DNA of 13,638 nt. Origin: an uncultured bacterium (GTDB taxonomy: Bacteria; Bacteroidota; Bacteroidia; CAILMK01). The notes below the pieces were generated by a model. The model worked only from the letters and a program-made list of their open reading frames with translations, was not told the origin of the DNA and did not search any database. Positions 1-6,393 of this stretch are shown here, piece after piece. The DNA is taken from contig CAILMK010000699.1 of assembly GCA_903835275.1 (NCBI GenBank), positions 1-13,638 on the forward strand. Reading direction: 5' to 3'. The number at the start of each line of letters is the position of its first letter. Position 1 is the stretch's first letter. Position numbers and translations under genes: made by a program.

Positions 1-1491
1 ACCTGGGATAAAAAACCGCTGATCCTTACTGATAAGAGTACCAGTAAATTCGGGTACAATTTCCCTTCAGGCAATGGAGAATTAATTAATACGGGTGATT
101 TGTACTTTAAACCAGTAATGACGGATGGGAAAAATCCCACACTGGATATGGTATTGGATCTGGGTGATGGCAAAAGCATCCATGAAATATATTCCCTTCA
201 AGAAAACAGCTATTTGCTGAACCATGAATTGAAGCTTGTCGGAATGGATAAAGTCATTCCTAAGAGGAATGATTATATAGATCTTGACTGGCAGGAAGAT
301 ATTCAAAAGCACGAAAAGGATGTAAAGATATCCAGAACACATACCACAGTTTTTTACAGGAACCATGATGAAAATCCTGATAACCTGAGCGAAACCAAGG
401 ACGCTGAAGATAAATTCAAGGCAAAAACAGACTGGGTGGCTTTCAAGGAGCAATTCTTTACCCAGACACTTATTTCAACGGAAGGATTTGAAAGGGCGGA
501 AATCCGTTCTGAAATGCCGGTTGACAATAACCAAATCATAAAGAAAGTAAGTGCACGTATGTCGCTTATGTTTACCCATTCGGCCATACAGGAATATAAA
601 ATGCAATTCTATTTCGGTCCGCTGAGTTATCCTGCCCTGAGTGCGCAAAACCTCCAGCTGGAACGCCAGATACCATTGGGTTGGGGCTTTGCACCACTGG
701 CATTCATCAACTGGTTTTTGATCATTCCTATATTTACCTTCTTGAGTAAATTCATCAGCAATTACGGACTGATAATTTTACTACTTACACTTATAATAAA
801 ACTTATAACACTTCCATTTACGTATAAATCCTACCTTTCCAGTGCGAAGATGAAAATCCTCAAGCCGGAACTGGATGAGTTGAAGAAAAAATATGAAGGT
901 GATGCCACCAAGGTGCAATCAGAACAGATGAAGATATATAAGAAAGCAGGGGTGAGTCCGTTTGGCGGATGTCTGCCTCTACTCTTACAGTTTCCGATCC
1001 TGATTGCGATGTTCCGGTTTTTTCCATCCTCTATAGAATTGAGGGGTCAGGTATTCCTATGGGCACATGACCTTTCCACGTATGATTCGATATGGGATTT
1101 CGGACAAGTGCCAATTATAAGTTCTGTTTACGGGGATCACGTGAGTTTATTCACCTTGATGATGACGGCGTCCACGCTTATTTATAGTTATATGAATAGC
1201 AGTCTGAATCCGCAGCAGAATGAATTCAAATGGATGTCCTACCTGATGCCGATCTTCTTCCTTGGATTATTTAATAATTATTCAGCCGGTTTGAGTTTGT
1301 ATTATTTCCTTTTCAACCTTCTTACCATAGGGCAGCAATATCTTTTCAAACTGTTTATTGACGATAAGAAACTGATAGCGCAGATTGAAGAAAATAAGCG
1401 AAAACCAACCTCAACTAAGAAATCTAAATTCCAGCAAAAGCTTGAAGATATATCCAGGCAACAACAGGAATTGAAAAAGAAAAAGAAGTAA
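1..1491 (+). CDS. yidC: Membrane protein insertase YidC, C-terminal part (5' end outside window)
   Basis: YidC inserts and folds inner-membrane proteins, alone or with SecYEG. The frame is open from base 1, so the gene starts upstream; 496 residues are visible of about 600 usual for the family in Bacteroidota. The first ~220 residues match the periplasmic beta-sandwich domain (KPLIL, SKFGYNF, INTGDLYF). The amphipathic/first hydrophobic stretch begins near residue 227 (GWGFAPLAF) and the Oxa1-like core runs from about 254 to 450. Its hallmark PFGGCLPLLLQFPI aligns with E. coli PLGGCFPLLIQMPI. Lys267 in LIIKLITLPF falls at the position of the groove arginine R366 of E. coli, keeping a positive charge. 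The C-terminus is a lysine-rich tail (ends KKKKK), a ribosome-contact feature in many YidC/Oxa1 proteins. The gene ends at a strong terminator and is not obviously in operon with the next gene. Confidence 0.97.
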   Translation, partial: TWDKKPLILTDKSTSKFGYNFPSGNGELINTGDLYFKPVMTDGKNPTLDMVLDLGDGKSIHEIYSLQENSYLLNHELKLVGMDKVIPKRNDYIDLDWQEDIQKHEKDVKISRTHTTVFYRNHDENPDNLSETKDAEDKFKAKTDWVAFKEQFFTQTLISTEGFERAEIRSEMPVDNNQIIKKVSARMSLMFTHSAIQEYKMQFYFGPLSYPALSAQNLQLERQIPLGWGFAPLAFINWFLIIPIFTFLSKFISNYGLIILLLTLIIKLITLPFTYKSYLSSAKMKILKPELDELKKKYEGDATKVQSEQMKIYKKAGVSPFGGCLPLLLQFPILIAMFRFFPSSIELRGQVFLWAHDLSTYDSIWDFGQVPIISSVYGDHVSLFTLMMTASTLIYSYMNSSLNPQQNEFKWMSYLMPIFFLGLFNNYSAGLSLYYFLFNLLTIGQQYLFKLFIDDKKLIAQIEENKRKPTSTKKSKFQQKLEDISRQQQELKKKKK

Positions 1492-1534
1492 TACCCTGGT
1501 ATTTAAATTACTAAGTTATTAAGTATACAAGTAA

Positions 1535-1564
1535 CCCCCGGCTAAAGCCGGGGGCTTATTTTTC
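1535..1564 (+). terminator. Intrinsic terminator after yidC
   Basis: A perfect 8-bp GC-rich stem (CCCCCGGC / GCCGGGGG) with a TAAA loop is followed by CTTATTTTT. It lies 43 bp after the yidC stop and only 7-10 bp before the ATG of the next gene, so it also sits in what would be that gene's leader. Confidence 0.88.
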
Positions 1565-1571
1565 ACACAAA

Positions 1572-2987
1572 ATGAGCAAACTCCAGGATTTCGATATTCC
1601 CGTTTTTCAAACTATTCAGAAAGTATCTGAACGGATGAATACTCCTGCTTATGTAGTGGGTGGATGGGTGCGCGATTTTCTTTTGGGCAGGCCAACGAAG
1701 GACATTGATATTGTTGTGATAGGGGATGGGCCGGCTTTCGCAAAAGAGGTTGCCAGAGAAATAGACAGAAAATCCAATCTTACCATCTTTAAAACCTTCG
1801 GTACCGCCAACTTGAAATGGGAAGATCATGAACTGGAGTTTGTAGGTTCCCGCAAGGAATCTTATCAACGCGATTCAAGAAAACCTGTTGTTGAAAGCGG
1901 TACTTTGGACGATGATCTTAGTCGCAGGGATTTTACCATAAACGCCCTTGCCATAAGTCTTAACAAGGATACTTACGGGGAACTTATTGACAGGTTCAAC
2001 GGAATCAAGGATTTGGAAAGCGGCATTATTCGTACGCCTTTGGAGCCGGGAGTTACCTTTTCGGATGATCCCCTGCGCATGATGCGAGCAACCCGGTTTG
2101 CCAGCCAGCTTAATTTCAAACTACATGATGAAACATTCCGGTCCATCAAGGAAAACAGGGAACGCATATCCATCATTTCCCATGAGCGTATCAGCGATGA
2201 ATTGAATAAAATTGTCCTTTCGCTGGAGCCATCCATTGGCTTTAAGCTTCTTCACGATACTGCACTATTGGATATTATTTTTCCAGAGTTGACCGATCTT
2301 GAAGGAGTTAAAACGGTTGATAACCGTTCCCACAAGGATAATTTTTACCATACTCTTCAGGTTCTGGATAATATTTCCCTTTTTACGACTGACTTATGGT
2401 TGCGTTGGTCAGCCATTTTGCACGATATTGGAAAACCTGCCACGCAGCGTTTTGACAATGAAGCAGGCTGGACCTTCCATGGCCATGAGGTAGTGGGCGC
2501 CCGAATGGTTTCCAAAATTTTCCGCAGGATGAAACTTCCCATGAATGAGAAGATGAAATTCGTGGAGAAAATGGTTTTACTGCACTTACGCCCTATAGCT
2601 ATTACTAATGAGGTTACTGATTCCGCAGTGCGCCGCCTGATTGTTGATGCCGGGGATGATATTGAATCATTGATGACTTTGTGCCGCGCCGATATAACAT
2701 CCAAGAACCAATTGAAAGTCAAGAAGTACCTGCAGCGTTTTGATGAAGTTGAGGAAAAAATAAAGGAAGTTGAAGAAAAAGACCGCCTCCGGAACTGGAA
2801 GCCACCTATTACCGGGGAAATTATAATGAAAACATTTGGATTGCCGCAATCCAGAGCAGTTGGGGACATAAAGGAGGAAATACGCGAGGCAATTCTGAAT
2901 GGTGATATCTCTAATGAATATGAACCTGCCTTTAATTTGATGTTAAAAATTGGGGCAAACCTGGGATATTTCCCGAAAAATATATAA
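1572..2987 (+). CDS. cca: CCA tRNA nucleotidyltransferase with HD domain
   Basis: This class II polymerase-beta-type nucleotidyltransferase adds or repairs the 3'-CCA of tRNAs in the cytoplasm. The 471-residue protein shows the nucleotidyltransferase motif GGWVRD at 30-35 followed by D44-I-D46 (metal-binding carboxylates), the RRDFTINALA motif at 118-127 and DPLRMMRATRFA at 166-177, which belongs to the RNA-binding/nucleotide-specificity region. A C-terminal HD phosphohydrolase-like domain is present (H260, HD at 284-285 in RWSAILHDIGKP, H303/H305 in FHGHE). Length and order fit the Bacteroidota CCA/HD family. The ATG at 1572 is kept because the next in-frame ATG (residue 22) would leave little sequence before the GG motif. 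No Shine-Dalgarno is seen. The yidC terminator ends about 8 bp upstream, leaving no room for a normal promoter after it. Confidence 0.95.
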   Translation: MSKLQDFDIPVFQTIQKVSERMNTPAYVVGGWVRDFLLGRPTKDIDIVVIGDGPAFAKEVAREIDRKSNLTIFKTFGTANLKWEDHELEFVGSRKESYQRDSRKPVVESGTLDDDLSRRDFTINALAISLNKDTYGELIDRFNGIKDLESGIIRTPLEPGVTFSDDPLRMMRATRFASQLNFKLHDETFRSIKENRERISIISHERISDELNKIVLSLEPSIGFKLLHDTALLDIIFPELTDLEGVKTVDNRSHKDNFYHTLQVLDNISLFTTDLWLRWSAILHDIGKPATQRFDNEAGWTFHGHEVVGARMVSKIFRRMKLPMNEKMKFVEKMVLLHLRPIAITNEVTDSAVRRLIVDAGDDIESLMTLCRADITSKNQLKVKKYLQRFDEVEEKIKEVEEKDRLRNWKPPITGEIIMKTFGLPQSRAVGDIKEEIREAILNGDISNEYEPAFNLMLKIGANLGYFPKNI

Positions 2988-3035
2988 ATTTGAGTTAAGA
3001 ATATGCAAATGCATTTGGAGGCTGAAAGATTTAAA

Positions 3036-3068
3036 TTTGTTGTTTACTTACCTCTTATATAAAATTTG
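3036..3068 (+). promoter_or_regulatory. Possible Bacteroidota-type promoter
   Basis: TTTG at 3036-3039 is followed after 21 bp by AAAATTTG (3061-3068), one mismatch from the TAnnTTTG box. A start of transcription just after 3070 would favour the ATG at 3081 over the TTG at 3066, which lies inside the box. This rests on the motif match alone. Confidence 0.3.
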
Positions 3069-3080
3069 AAAAGCGATTTT

Positions 3081-3719
3081 ATGTTGTACAAATTTAGAAT
3101 TACTATGAATGATCACCCGGATATGGAAAGGGTGATCGAAATATTAAGCGAGCAGACCTTTGAGGAACTGCATAAGGCGATTTTGGATTCTGTCGATTTT
3201 GACGATTCACAATTAGCTTCGTTTTATGTATGTGATGAAGACTGGAACGAAGAGTTGGAAATCACTTTGATTGATATGTCCGACGAGGTGCAGCATACCT
3301 TTAGCCCTACAATGGGCAAAACGAAACTCGAAGAATATCTGAAGGAAGAAGATGCAAAATTGAAATATGTCTACGATTTTGTGGCCATGTGGAATTTCAA
3401 TGCGGAGCTTGTGGAGATCAAGGAAAAGGCAGGAAAGAAAACCCTTTATCCGCGTACTGTTGAGAAGAATGGTGATGCTCCAAGCCAGTATGAAGAACAT
3501 TTTTTGCCAACCGATATAACCGCCGACGATTTGCTTCTTCTGGAAGAACTCAAGGATAAAAATCATAAGATTATTAATCACAAGGAAGATGAATTTGCTT
3601 CCGAATTCACGGATATTTACGATAACGATGATGATGAAGACGAGGAGGAAGATCCCTTTGATGCCGGCTTTGATGAATACGAAGGCGGTGGCCATGGCCA
3701 CGGTCATGATGACTACTAA
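3081..3719 (+). CDS. pRiA4b ORF-3-like (IS1096 TnpR-type) family protein with acidic/His tail
   Basis: This 212-residue protein has the plasmid pRiA4b ORF-3-like fold. It opens with MLYKFRITM, followed by a predicted short beta/alpha region, SFYVCDEDWNEELEI, and the family-typical YVYDFVAMWNFNAELVEI segment near 93-110. The family is widespread in Bacteroidota chromosomes and its biochemical role is not established; the transposon-derived name does not mean this copy is mobile. The last ~35 residues are low-complexity and strongly acidic (DNDDDEDEEED), then end in GGGHGHGHDDY, which could bind divalent metal or basic partners (inference). An in-frame TTG at 3066 would add five residues, but the ATG at 3081 matches where family members begin. 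It stands alone between cca and a membrane protein, with a dispersed repeat just after its stop. Confidence 0.85.
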   Translation: MLYKFRITMNDHPDMERVIEILSEQTFEELHKAILDSVDFDDSQLASFYVCDEDWNEELEITLIDMSDEVQHTFSPTMGKTKLEEYLKEEDAKLKYVYDFVAMWNFNAELVEIKEKAGKKTLYPRTVEKNGDAPSQYEEHFLPTDITADDLLLLEELKDKNHKIINHKEDEFASEFTDIYDNDDDEDEEEDPFDAGFDEYEGGGHGHGHDDY

Positions 3720-3747
3720 AGAATATCCAATATTGAAGATCACAAGC

Positions 3748-3785
3748 CCGAAGGGCATTCCCCCTTTGAAGGGGGTTAGGGGGAT
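3748..3785. repeat. Dispersed two-hairpin repeat, copy 1
   Basis: A small hairpin GCCC-GAA-GGGC is followed by a second hairpin CCCCC-TTTGAA-GGGGG and the tail TTAGGGGGATG. A related copy lies at 5130-5166. CCCCCTT..AAGGGGGTTAGGGGG elements of this kind are common between genes in Bacteroidota genomes (from general knowledge, not checked here). It sits between the stop at 3719 and the ATG at 3810. Confidence 0.7.
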
Positions 3786-3809
3786 GACATATCGAAGAAC
3801 TTAACTATA

Positions 3810-4085
3810 ATGACTCGCTACCCTAAAACCCAAATAATAACAGGAATAATAACACTTCTGTATTATGCTTATCCTGTTATACAGTATCATCTGTTTAATA
3901 GCCATTTTCACGAGTCTTATTATATATTTGGTTGGTCAAACCTTACTTATTCTTTTCTGCAAATGTTCTATACCGGTAGTATAGTTCCTCCGCTTATACA
4001 GGCCTTGCTTTGGTTAGGAACGTGGTGGGCAGTTTATTCAGTGACCATAATTCTTAAAGAACGTAATATTCCACAAAAGGGATAA
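3810..4085 (+). CDS. Small membrane protein of unknown function
   Basis: I do not recognise the family. The 91-residue product begins MTRYPKTQIITGIITLLYYAYP, a hydrophobic segment from about 9 to 25. A polar, aromatic middle (HSHFHESYYIFGW-like, rich in Y, H and F) follows, then a second hydrophobic segment from about 58 to 82 (IVPPLIQALLWLGTWWAVYSVTIIL). A short positively charged end (KERNIPQKG) completes it. This is a plausible two-helix inner-membrane protein with both ends probably cytoplasmic by the positive-inside rule. The hydrophobic pattern and lack of overlap with neighbours support a real gene. Its stop lies 6 bp before the ATG at 4092 that may be the original start of miaA, so the two may share a transcript. 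Confidence 0.65.
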   Translation: MTRYPKTQIITGIITLLYYAYPVIQYHLFNSHFHESYYIFGWSNLTYSFLQMFYTGSIVPPLIQALLWLGTWWAVYSVTIILKERNIPQKG

Positions 4086-4106
4086 ATCTAGATGGAATAT
4101 TCAAAA

Positions 4107-4141
4107 CTAAAATCACAAATCTAAAATCGCACATCGCAAAT
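4107..4141 (+). repeat. Degenerate 7-bp tandem repeat at the start of miaA
   Basis: There are five consecutive heptamers: CTAAAAT, CACAAAT, CTAAAAT, CGCACAT and CGCAAAT, each beginning with C and ending in AT; a decayed sixth may follow at 4142-4148. Because 7 is not a multiple of 3, every unit gained or lost shifts the reading frame. The repeat lies between the ATG at 4092 and the P-loop codons of miaA (4159-4182). Confidence 0.75.
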
Positions 4142-5025
4142 CCCTTATAGCTGTTCTTGGTCCTACCGCATCCGGTAAAACGGCTCTTGCCATCAGGTTA
4201 GCGAAAAAGTACAATACAGTTATTGTTTCCGCGGATTCCCGTCAGTTTTTCAGAGAGATGAATATAGGCACTGCTAAGCCATCAGAAGCTGAGCTCGCAG
4301 AAGCCCCGCACTATTTTATCAATAATTTATCCGTGCAGGATCATTACACCGCAGGAATGTATGAAAGGGATGCGCTTGAATTATTGGAGAAATTATTCAA
4401 GGTGCATGATACCATCATTCTCGTTGGCGGCTCTACGCTGTATATAAAGGCATTATTGCACGGCATTGATGAAATTCCTACGGTTACAATTGAAGCGAAA
4501 GAAAAGGTGCGTGAAATATTTGAACATTCAGGAATCATGGGCATCCAGGAAGCCCTTGCAAAACTGGATCCTGTATATTATTCTGAAGCGGATATTGAAA
4601 ATCCACGCAGGATGATGCGGTCCCTTGAAGTATGTTTCAGTACAGGAAATGCGTATTCGGAATATCTTACCAAAGGCGCCAAGACACGCTCCTTTGATAT
4701 TGTGAAACTGGGCATTGATGTACCGCGTGAGGAATTGTACCGCCGCATTAATGAACGCTGCGATGAAATGCTTCAGGCAGGATTACTTGAAGAAGTGAAA
4801 TTCCTCATTCAGTTCAGGGAGCTAACACCATTATGCACCGTAGGCTATTCAGAGTTTTTTGAATACATGGATGGTAAAATGAATTTGGAAGAAGCGATCT
4901 CTAGATTCAAGCAACACACAAGAAATTACGCCAAGCGGCAATTGACATGGTTCCGCAAGGAAGAAGATATTAAGTGGGGGAGTGCAGAGGAGCTTTTTGA
5001 ATTTGTTACTTCCCGCACTGAATAA
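4111..5025 (+). CDS. miaA: tRNA dimethylallyltransferase MiaA (no canonical start codon in frame)
   Basis: MiaA transfers a dimethylallyl group from DMAPP to N6 of A37 in tRNAs reading UNN codons. The P-loop GPTASGKT lies at 4159-4182, then SADSRQ, MNIGTAKP, YTAGMYERDA, VGGSTLYIKALLHG, NPRRMMRSLEV, TPLCTVGYSEFFEYM and the C-terminal HTRNYAKRQLTWFRK, all family hallmarks. The frame opens after a TAA at 4108-4110, giving about 304 codons, the usual MiaA size, so the body is complete. No ATG, GTG or TTG occurs in frame before the P-loop; the first ATG (4258) would delete it. The start given is only the limit of the open frame. An ATG at 4092 lies one base out of phase, separated by a heptamer repeat; removing one unit joins them as MEYSKLKSKIAHRKSLIAVLG. 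The gene may be phase-switched, frameshifted, or use a rare start such as ATC at 4126. Confidence 0.9.
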   Translation, partial: NHKSKIAHRKSLIAVLGPTASGKTALAIRLAKKYNTVIVSADSRQFFREMNIGTAKPSEAELAEAPHYFINNLSVQDHYTAGMYERDALELLEKLFKVHDTIILVGGSTLYIKALLHGIDEIPTVTIEAKEKVREIFEHSGIMGIQEALAKLDPVYYSEADIENPRRMMRSLEVCFSTGNAYSEYLTKGAKTRSFDIVKLGIDVPREELYRRINERCDEMLQAGLLEEVKFLIQFRELTPLCTVGYSEFFEYMDGKMNLEEAISRFKQHTRNYAKRQLTWFRKEEDIKWGSAEELFEFVTSRTE

Positions 5026-5082
5026 AAAAAATGATTGTCTGTTTAGAAACCTTCACAACTTTCTCCCAAAGTATGACCCCTA

Positions 5083-5096
5083 TTCGCCTCGGCGAA
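5083..5096. repeat. Short inverted repeat after miaA
   Basis: TTCGCC-TC-GGCGAA is a perfect 6-bp hairpin with a 2-base loop, 58 bp past the miaA stop. It lies just before the repeat at 5130-5166 and may belong to the same composite intergenic element. Confidence 0.45.
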
Positions 5097-5129
5097 CCCT
5101 AAAGAGGACTTTCCCTTTCGCACTAAATG

Positions 5130-5166
5130 CACGAAGTGCTTCCCCCTTCAGGGGGTTAGGGGGTAA
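5130..5166. repeat. Dispersed two-hairpin repeat, copy 2
   Basis: GCAC-GAA-GTGC is followed by CCCCC-TTCA-GGGGG and TTAGGGGG. Compared with copy 1 at 3748-3785, the first stem differs by a paired change (GCCC/GGGC against GCAC/GTGC), so pairing is kept. This copy fills much of the non-coding stretch 5026-5185, where I see no gene. Confidence 0.7.
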
Positions 5167-5185
5167 AGGTTCCAATAAAAAAACG

Positions 5186-5209
5186 AAAGCCCGCGTTAGC
5201 GGGCTTTTA
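5186..5209 (+). terminator. Intrinsic terminator after miaA
   Basis: The stem AAAGCCCGC / GCGGGCTTT has a GTTA loop and ends in TTTTAT. It is the first strong terminator downstream of miaA; the A-run on the left arm would also let it work on the other strand. Confidence 0.8.
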
Positions 5210-5302
5210 TCATAAGGTATTCATTGGGGAACCTCATGCTTCCTGACTCAAAGAAGGCTTGCAGTTTTTAGCTGCATAAATTCGTTTCTGTTTTCAAAGA
5301 GA

Positions 5303-5339
5303 AGTAAAACCCGCGGCAGTCCCCCAACCCCGCGGGTTT
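5303..5339 (-). terminator. Intrinsic terminator of the minus-strand gene at 5373-5663
   Basis: A 10-bp perfect stem AAACCCGCGG / CCGCGGGTTT encloses a 13-base loop. Read on the minus strand it is followed by a T-rich tail (TTTTACTTCTC), as expected for a terminator 34 bp after the stop at 5373. Confidence 0.75.
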
Positions 5340-5372
5340 CCAAAACAAGAAAACATGAAAAGAACCTAACTC

Positions 5373-5663
5373 TTATAGTATTACTTCCATGATGGATCTT
5401 ACAGGTATTATGGCTCCGCCTTTAAGGGTGACATAATTTTCTGTAGCTGCCCAAACGGTAGTTTCTACTTTATATGTTTCTTCGTTGGATGCAAAAACAA
5501 TTTTGCATTTAACGTGATATACATTTCCTAAAATCATGGCCCTGTATAGATCCGATTTTCTTTTCCGGATGGCCGTTTCGTTTTGTAAAACATCAGAGCT
5601 CTTAAATTGTAAGCTTGTGATGCTTTCTTTTTCGATGACTTGGCTTGTTACCTGGTTTTCCAT
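5373..5663 (-). CDS. Small protein of unknown function
   Basis: I do not recognise a named family. The 96-residue product has a polar, probably flexible N-terminal third (MENQVTSQVIEKESITSLQF), a basic patch (IRKRKSDLYRAMILGN) and then alternating hydrophobic/polar strands (YHVKCKIVFAS, YKVETTVWAAT, NYVTLKGGAIIPVRSIMEVIL). This suggests a small beta-barrel or beta-sandwich; the closing LKGG-IPV-SI-EV pattern recalls Sm-like or other small regulatory barrels, but that is only a resemblance. No signal peptide or membrane helix is seen, so it is probably cytoplasmic. It has its own terminator on the 3' side and a possible promoter upstream, flanked by genes on the other strand, so it looks like a stand-alone unit. 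No function is offered. Confidence 0.8.
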   Translation of the reverse strand: MENQVTSQVIEKESITSLQFKSSDVLQNETAIRKRKSDLYRAMILGNVYHVKCKIVFASNEETYKVETTVWAATENYVTLKGGAIIPVRSIMEVIL

Positions 5664-5675
5664 GGGATGTTAACT

Positions 5676-5708
5676 CGTTTATAATTATCTAATAATCTTG
5701 GGACAAAA
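5676..5708 (-). promoter_or_regulatory. Possible promoter of the 5373-5663 gene
   Basis: On the minus strand TTTTG (5704-5708) is followed after 20 bp by TATAAACG (5676-5683), which matches TAnnTTTG in the TA and final G only. A sigma70-like TTGACA with 17-bp spacing to TATTAG overlaps it. Neither is strong. Confidence 0.3.
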
Positions 5709-5827
5709 CTATGTCAATGCCTATGGGGATAAATTTCCATATTTAAAAGCTTTATGCCTTTTGTAAGGATTTGAAGATTCAGCAAGGTATTTTAAAACTT
5801 TTAAGTAATTATTAAGTGTTTAAATAG

Positions 5828-5857
5828 TTGACATTCAATTTTTTATTTTTATATTCG
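5828..5857 (+). promoter_or_regulatory. Probable Bacteroidota-type promoter of the ABM-domain gene
   Basis: TTG at 5828-5830 is followed, after exactly 19 bp, by TATATTCG (5850-5857), one mismatch from TAnnTTTG. Transcription would begin near 5863, leaving a leader of about 90 bases before the ATG at 5952. The rest of the 288-bp gap 5664-5951 is AT-rich and shows no gene. Confidence 0.55.
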
Positions 5858-5951
5858 TACTGGCTCATGCCTGTAATTTTTGTGCACTATGTCCCGCCTT
5901 TCATGAATATTGCCCAATTTTGAGGCTGAGAGAGTTTAAAATGCTTCAAAA

Positions 5952-6296
5952 ATGAATAGTCAGGATATAGAATCCATTGAGGAAGAAAGTTATTATGCAG
6001 TCATTTTTACTGCCAAAAGGAAAGAGATTGCCTTGGGATACGAGGAAATGGCGGAAAAAATGCACCTGTTATCTCAAATGCAACCCGGATATATAGGCAT
6101 AGAGGTGACCGGAGATGCAATTGGAAATGAAATCACAGTTTCCTATTGGAAGAGTTTGGAAGCTATAAAAGCCTGGAAGGCTAATGAGGAACATGCCCTC
6201 GCGCAGACAGCAGGAAGAAACTCCTGGTATGAAAACTATCATATCAGGATTTGCAGGGTTGTGAGGGAATACAACTGGCATAACAATGAAATTTAG
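5952..6296 (+). CDS. Antibiotic biosynthesis monooxygenase (ABM) domain protein
   Basis: This 114-residue protein has the pattern of a single dimeric alpha/beta ABM domain: a strand YYAVIFTAKR, a helix GYEEMAEKMHLLSQMQPGY, a strand IGIEVTG, ITVSYWKSLEAIKAWKANEEHALAQ and a closing RNSWYENYHIRICRVVREY. The YW-S-EAI-AWK-N-EH-A motif is highly typical of stand-alone ABM proteins. The superfamily includes quinone/polyketide monooxygenases and haem-degrading enzymes, but most small bacterial members have no proven substrate. No signal peptide is seen, so it is probably cytoplasmic. The ATG at 5952 is the first in frame; an ATG at 5941 is out of frame and hits a stop after four codons. It has its own upstream promoter match and no operon partner. 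Confidence 0.85.
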   Translation: MNSQDIESIEEESYYAVIFTAKRKEIALGYEEMAEKMHLLSQMQPGYIGIEVTGDAIGNEITVSYWKSLEAIKAWKANEEHALAQTAGRNSWYENYHIRICRVVREYNWHNNEI

Positions 6297-6379
6297 TAAC
6301 TACTTATATTAGACAACCCTTAACGGGCATTTTTATTAAAAATACGTTAAGCGAGTATTAAGTTTGGGTTAATATTTAT

Positions 6380-6387
6380 TATCTTTG
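6380..6387 (+). promoter_or_regulatory. -7 box (TATCTTTG) of the lamin-tail operon
   Basis: TATCTTTG matches TAnnTTTG exactly. No good -33 box lies 19-21 bp upstream (a TTTG at 6363-6366 is only 13 bp away). The predicted transcription start falls around 6392-6396, at or beside the ATG at 6394, so the message would be leaderless or nearly so. Confidence 0.5.
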
Positions 6388-6393
6388 TATTCA

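Noticed and set aside
2357..2869. 170-codon minus-strand open frame inside cca
   Set aside because: It lies wholly antisense to a well-supported gene, is Ser/Arg rich with no recognisable domain, and is a shadow.
3081..3719. pRiA4b ORF-3 / IS1096 TnpR name taken as evidence of a transposon
   Set aside because: No inverted repeats or transposase are nearby, and the family is a common chromosomal one.
3213..3758. 181-codon minus-strand hydrophobic open frame over the pRiA4b-like gene
   Set aside because: The hydrophobic character comes from reading the acidic GAT/GAA-rich gene in antisense (ATC/TTC codons); no start context or homology.
4982..5215. 77-codon plus-strand open frame after miaA
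   Set aside because: It covers the end of miaA, the dispersed repeat and the terminator, and its composition is that of the repeats.
5921..5960. GAGGCTGAGAG resembles the conserved CTGAGA of a TPP riboswitch ahead of the ABM gene
   Set aside because: The other conserved parts (ACCC, CCTGATCTGGATAATGCCAGCG-type segment) are absent, and the downstream gene is not a thiamine gene.
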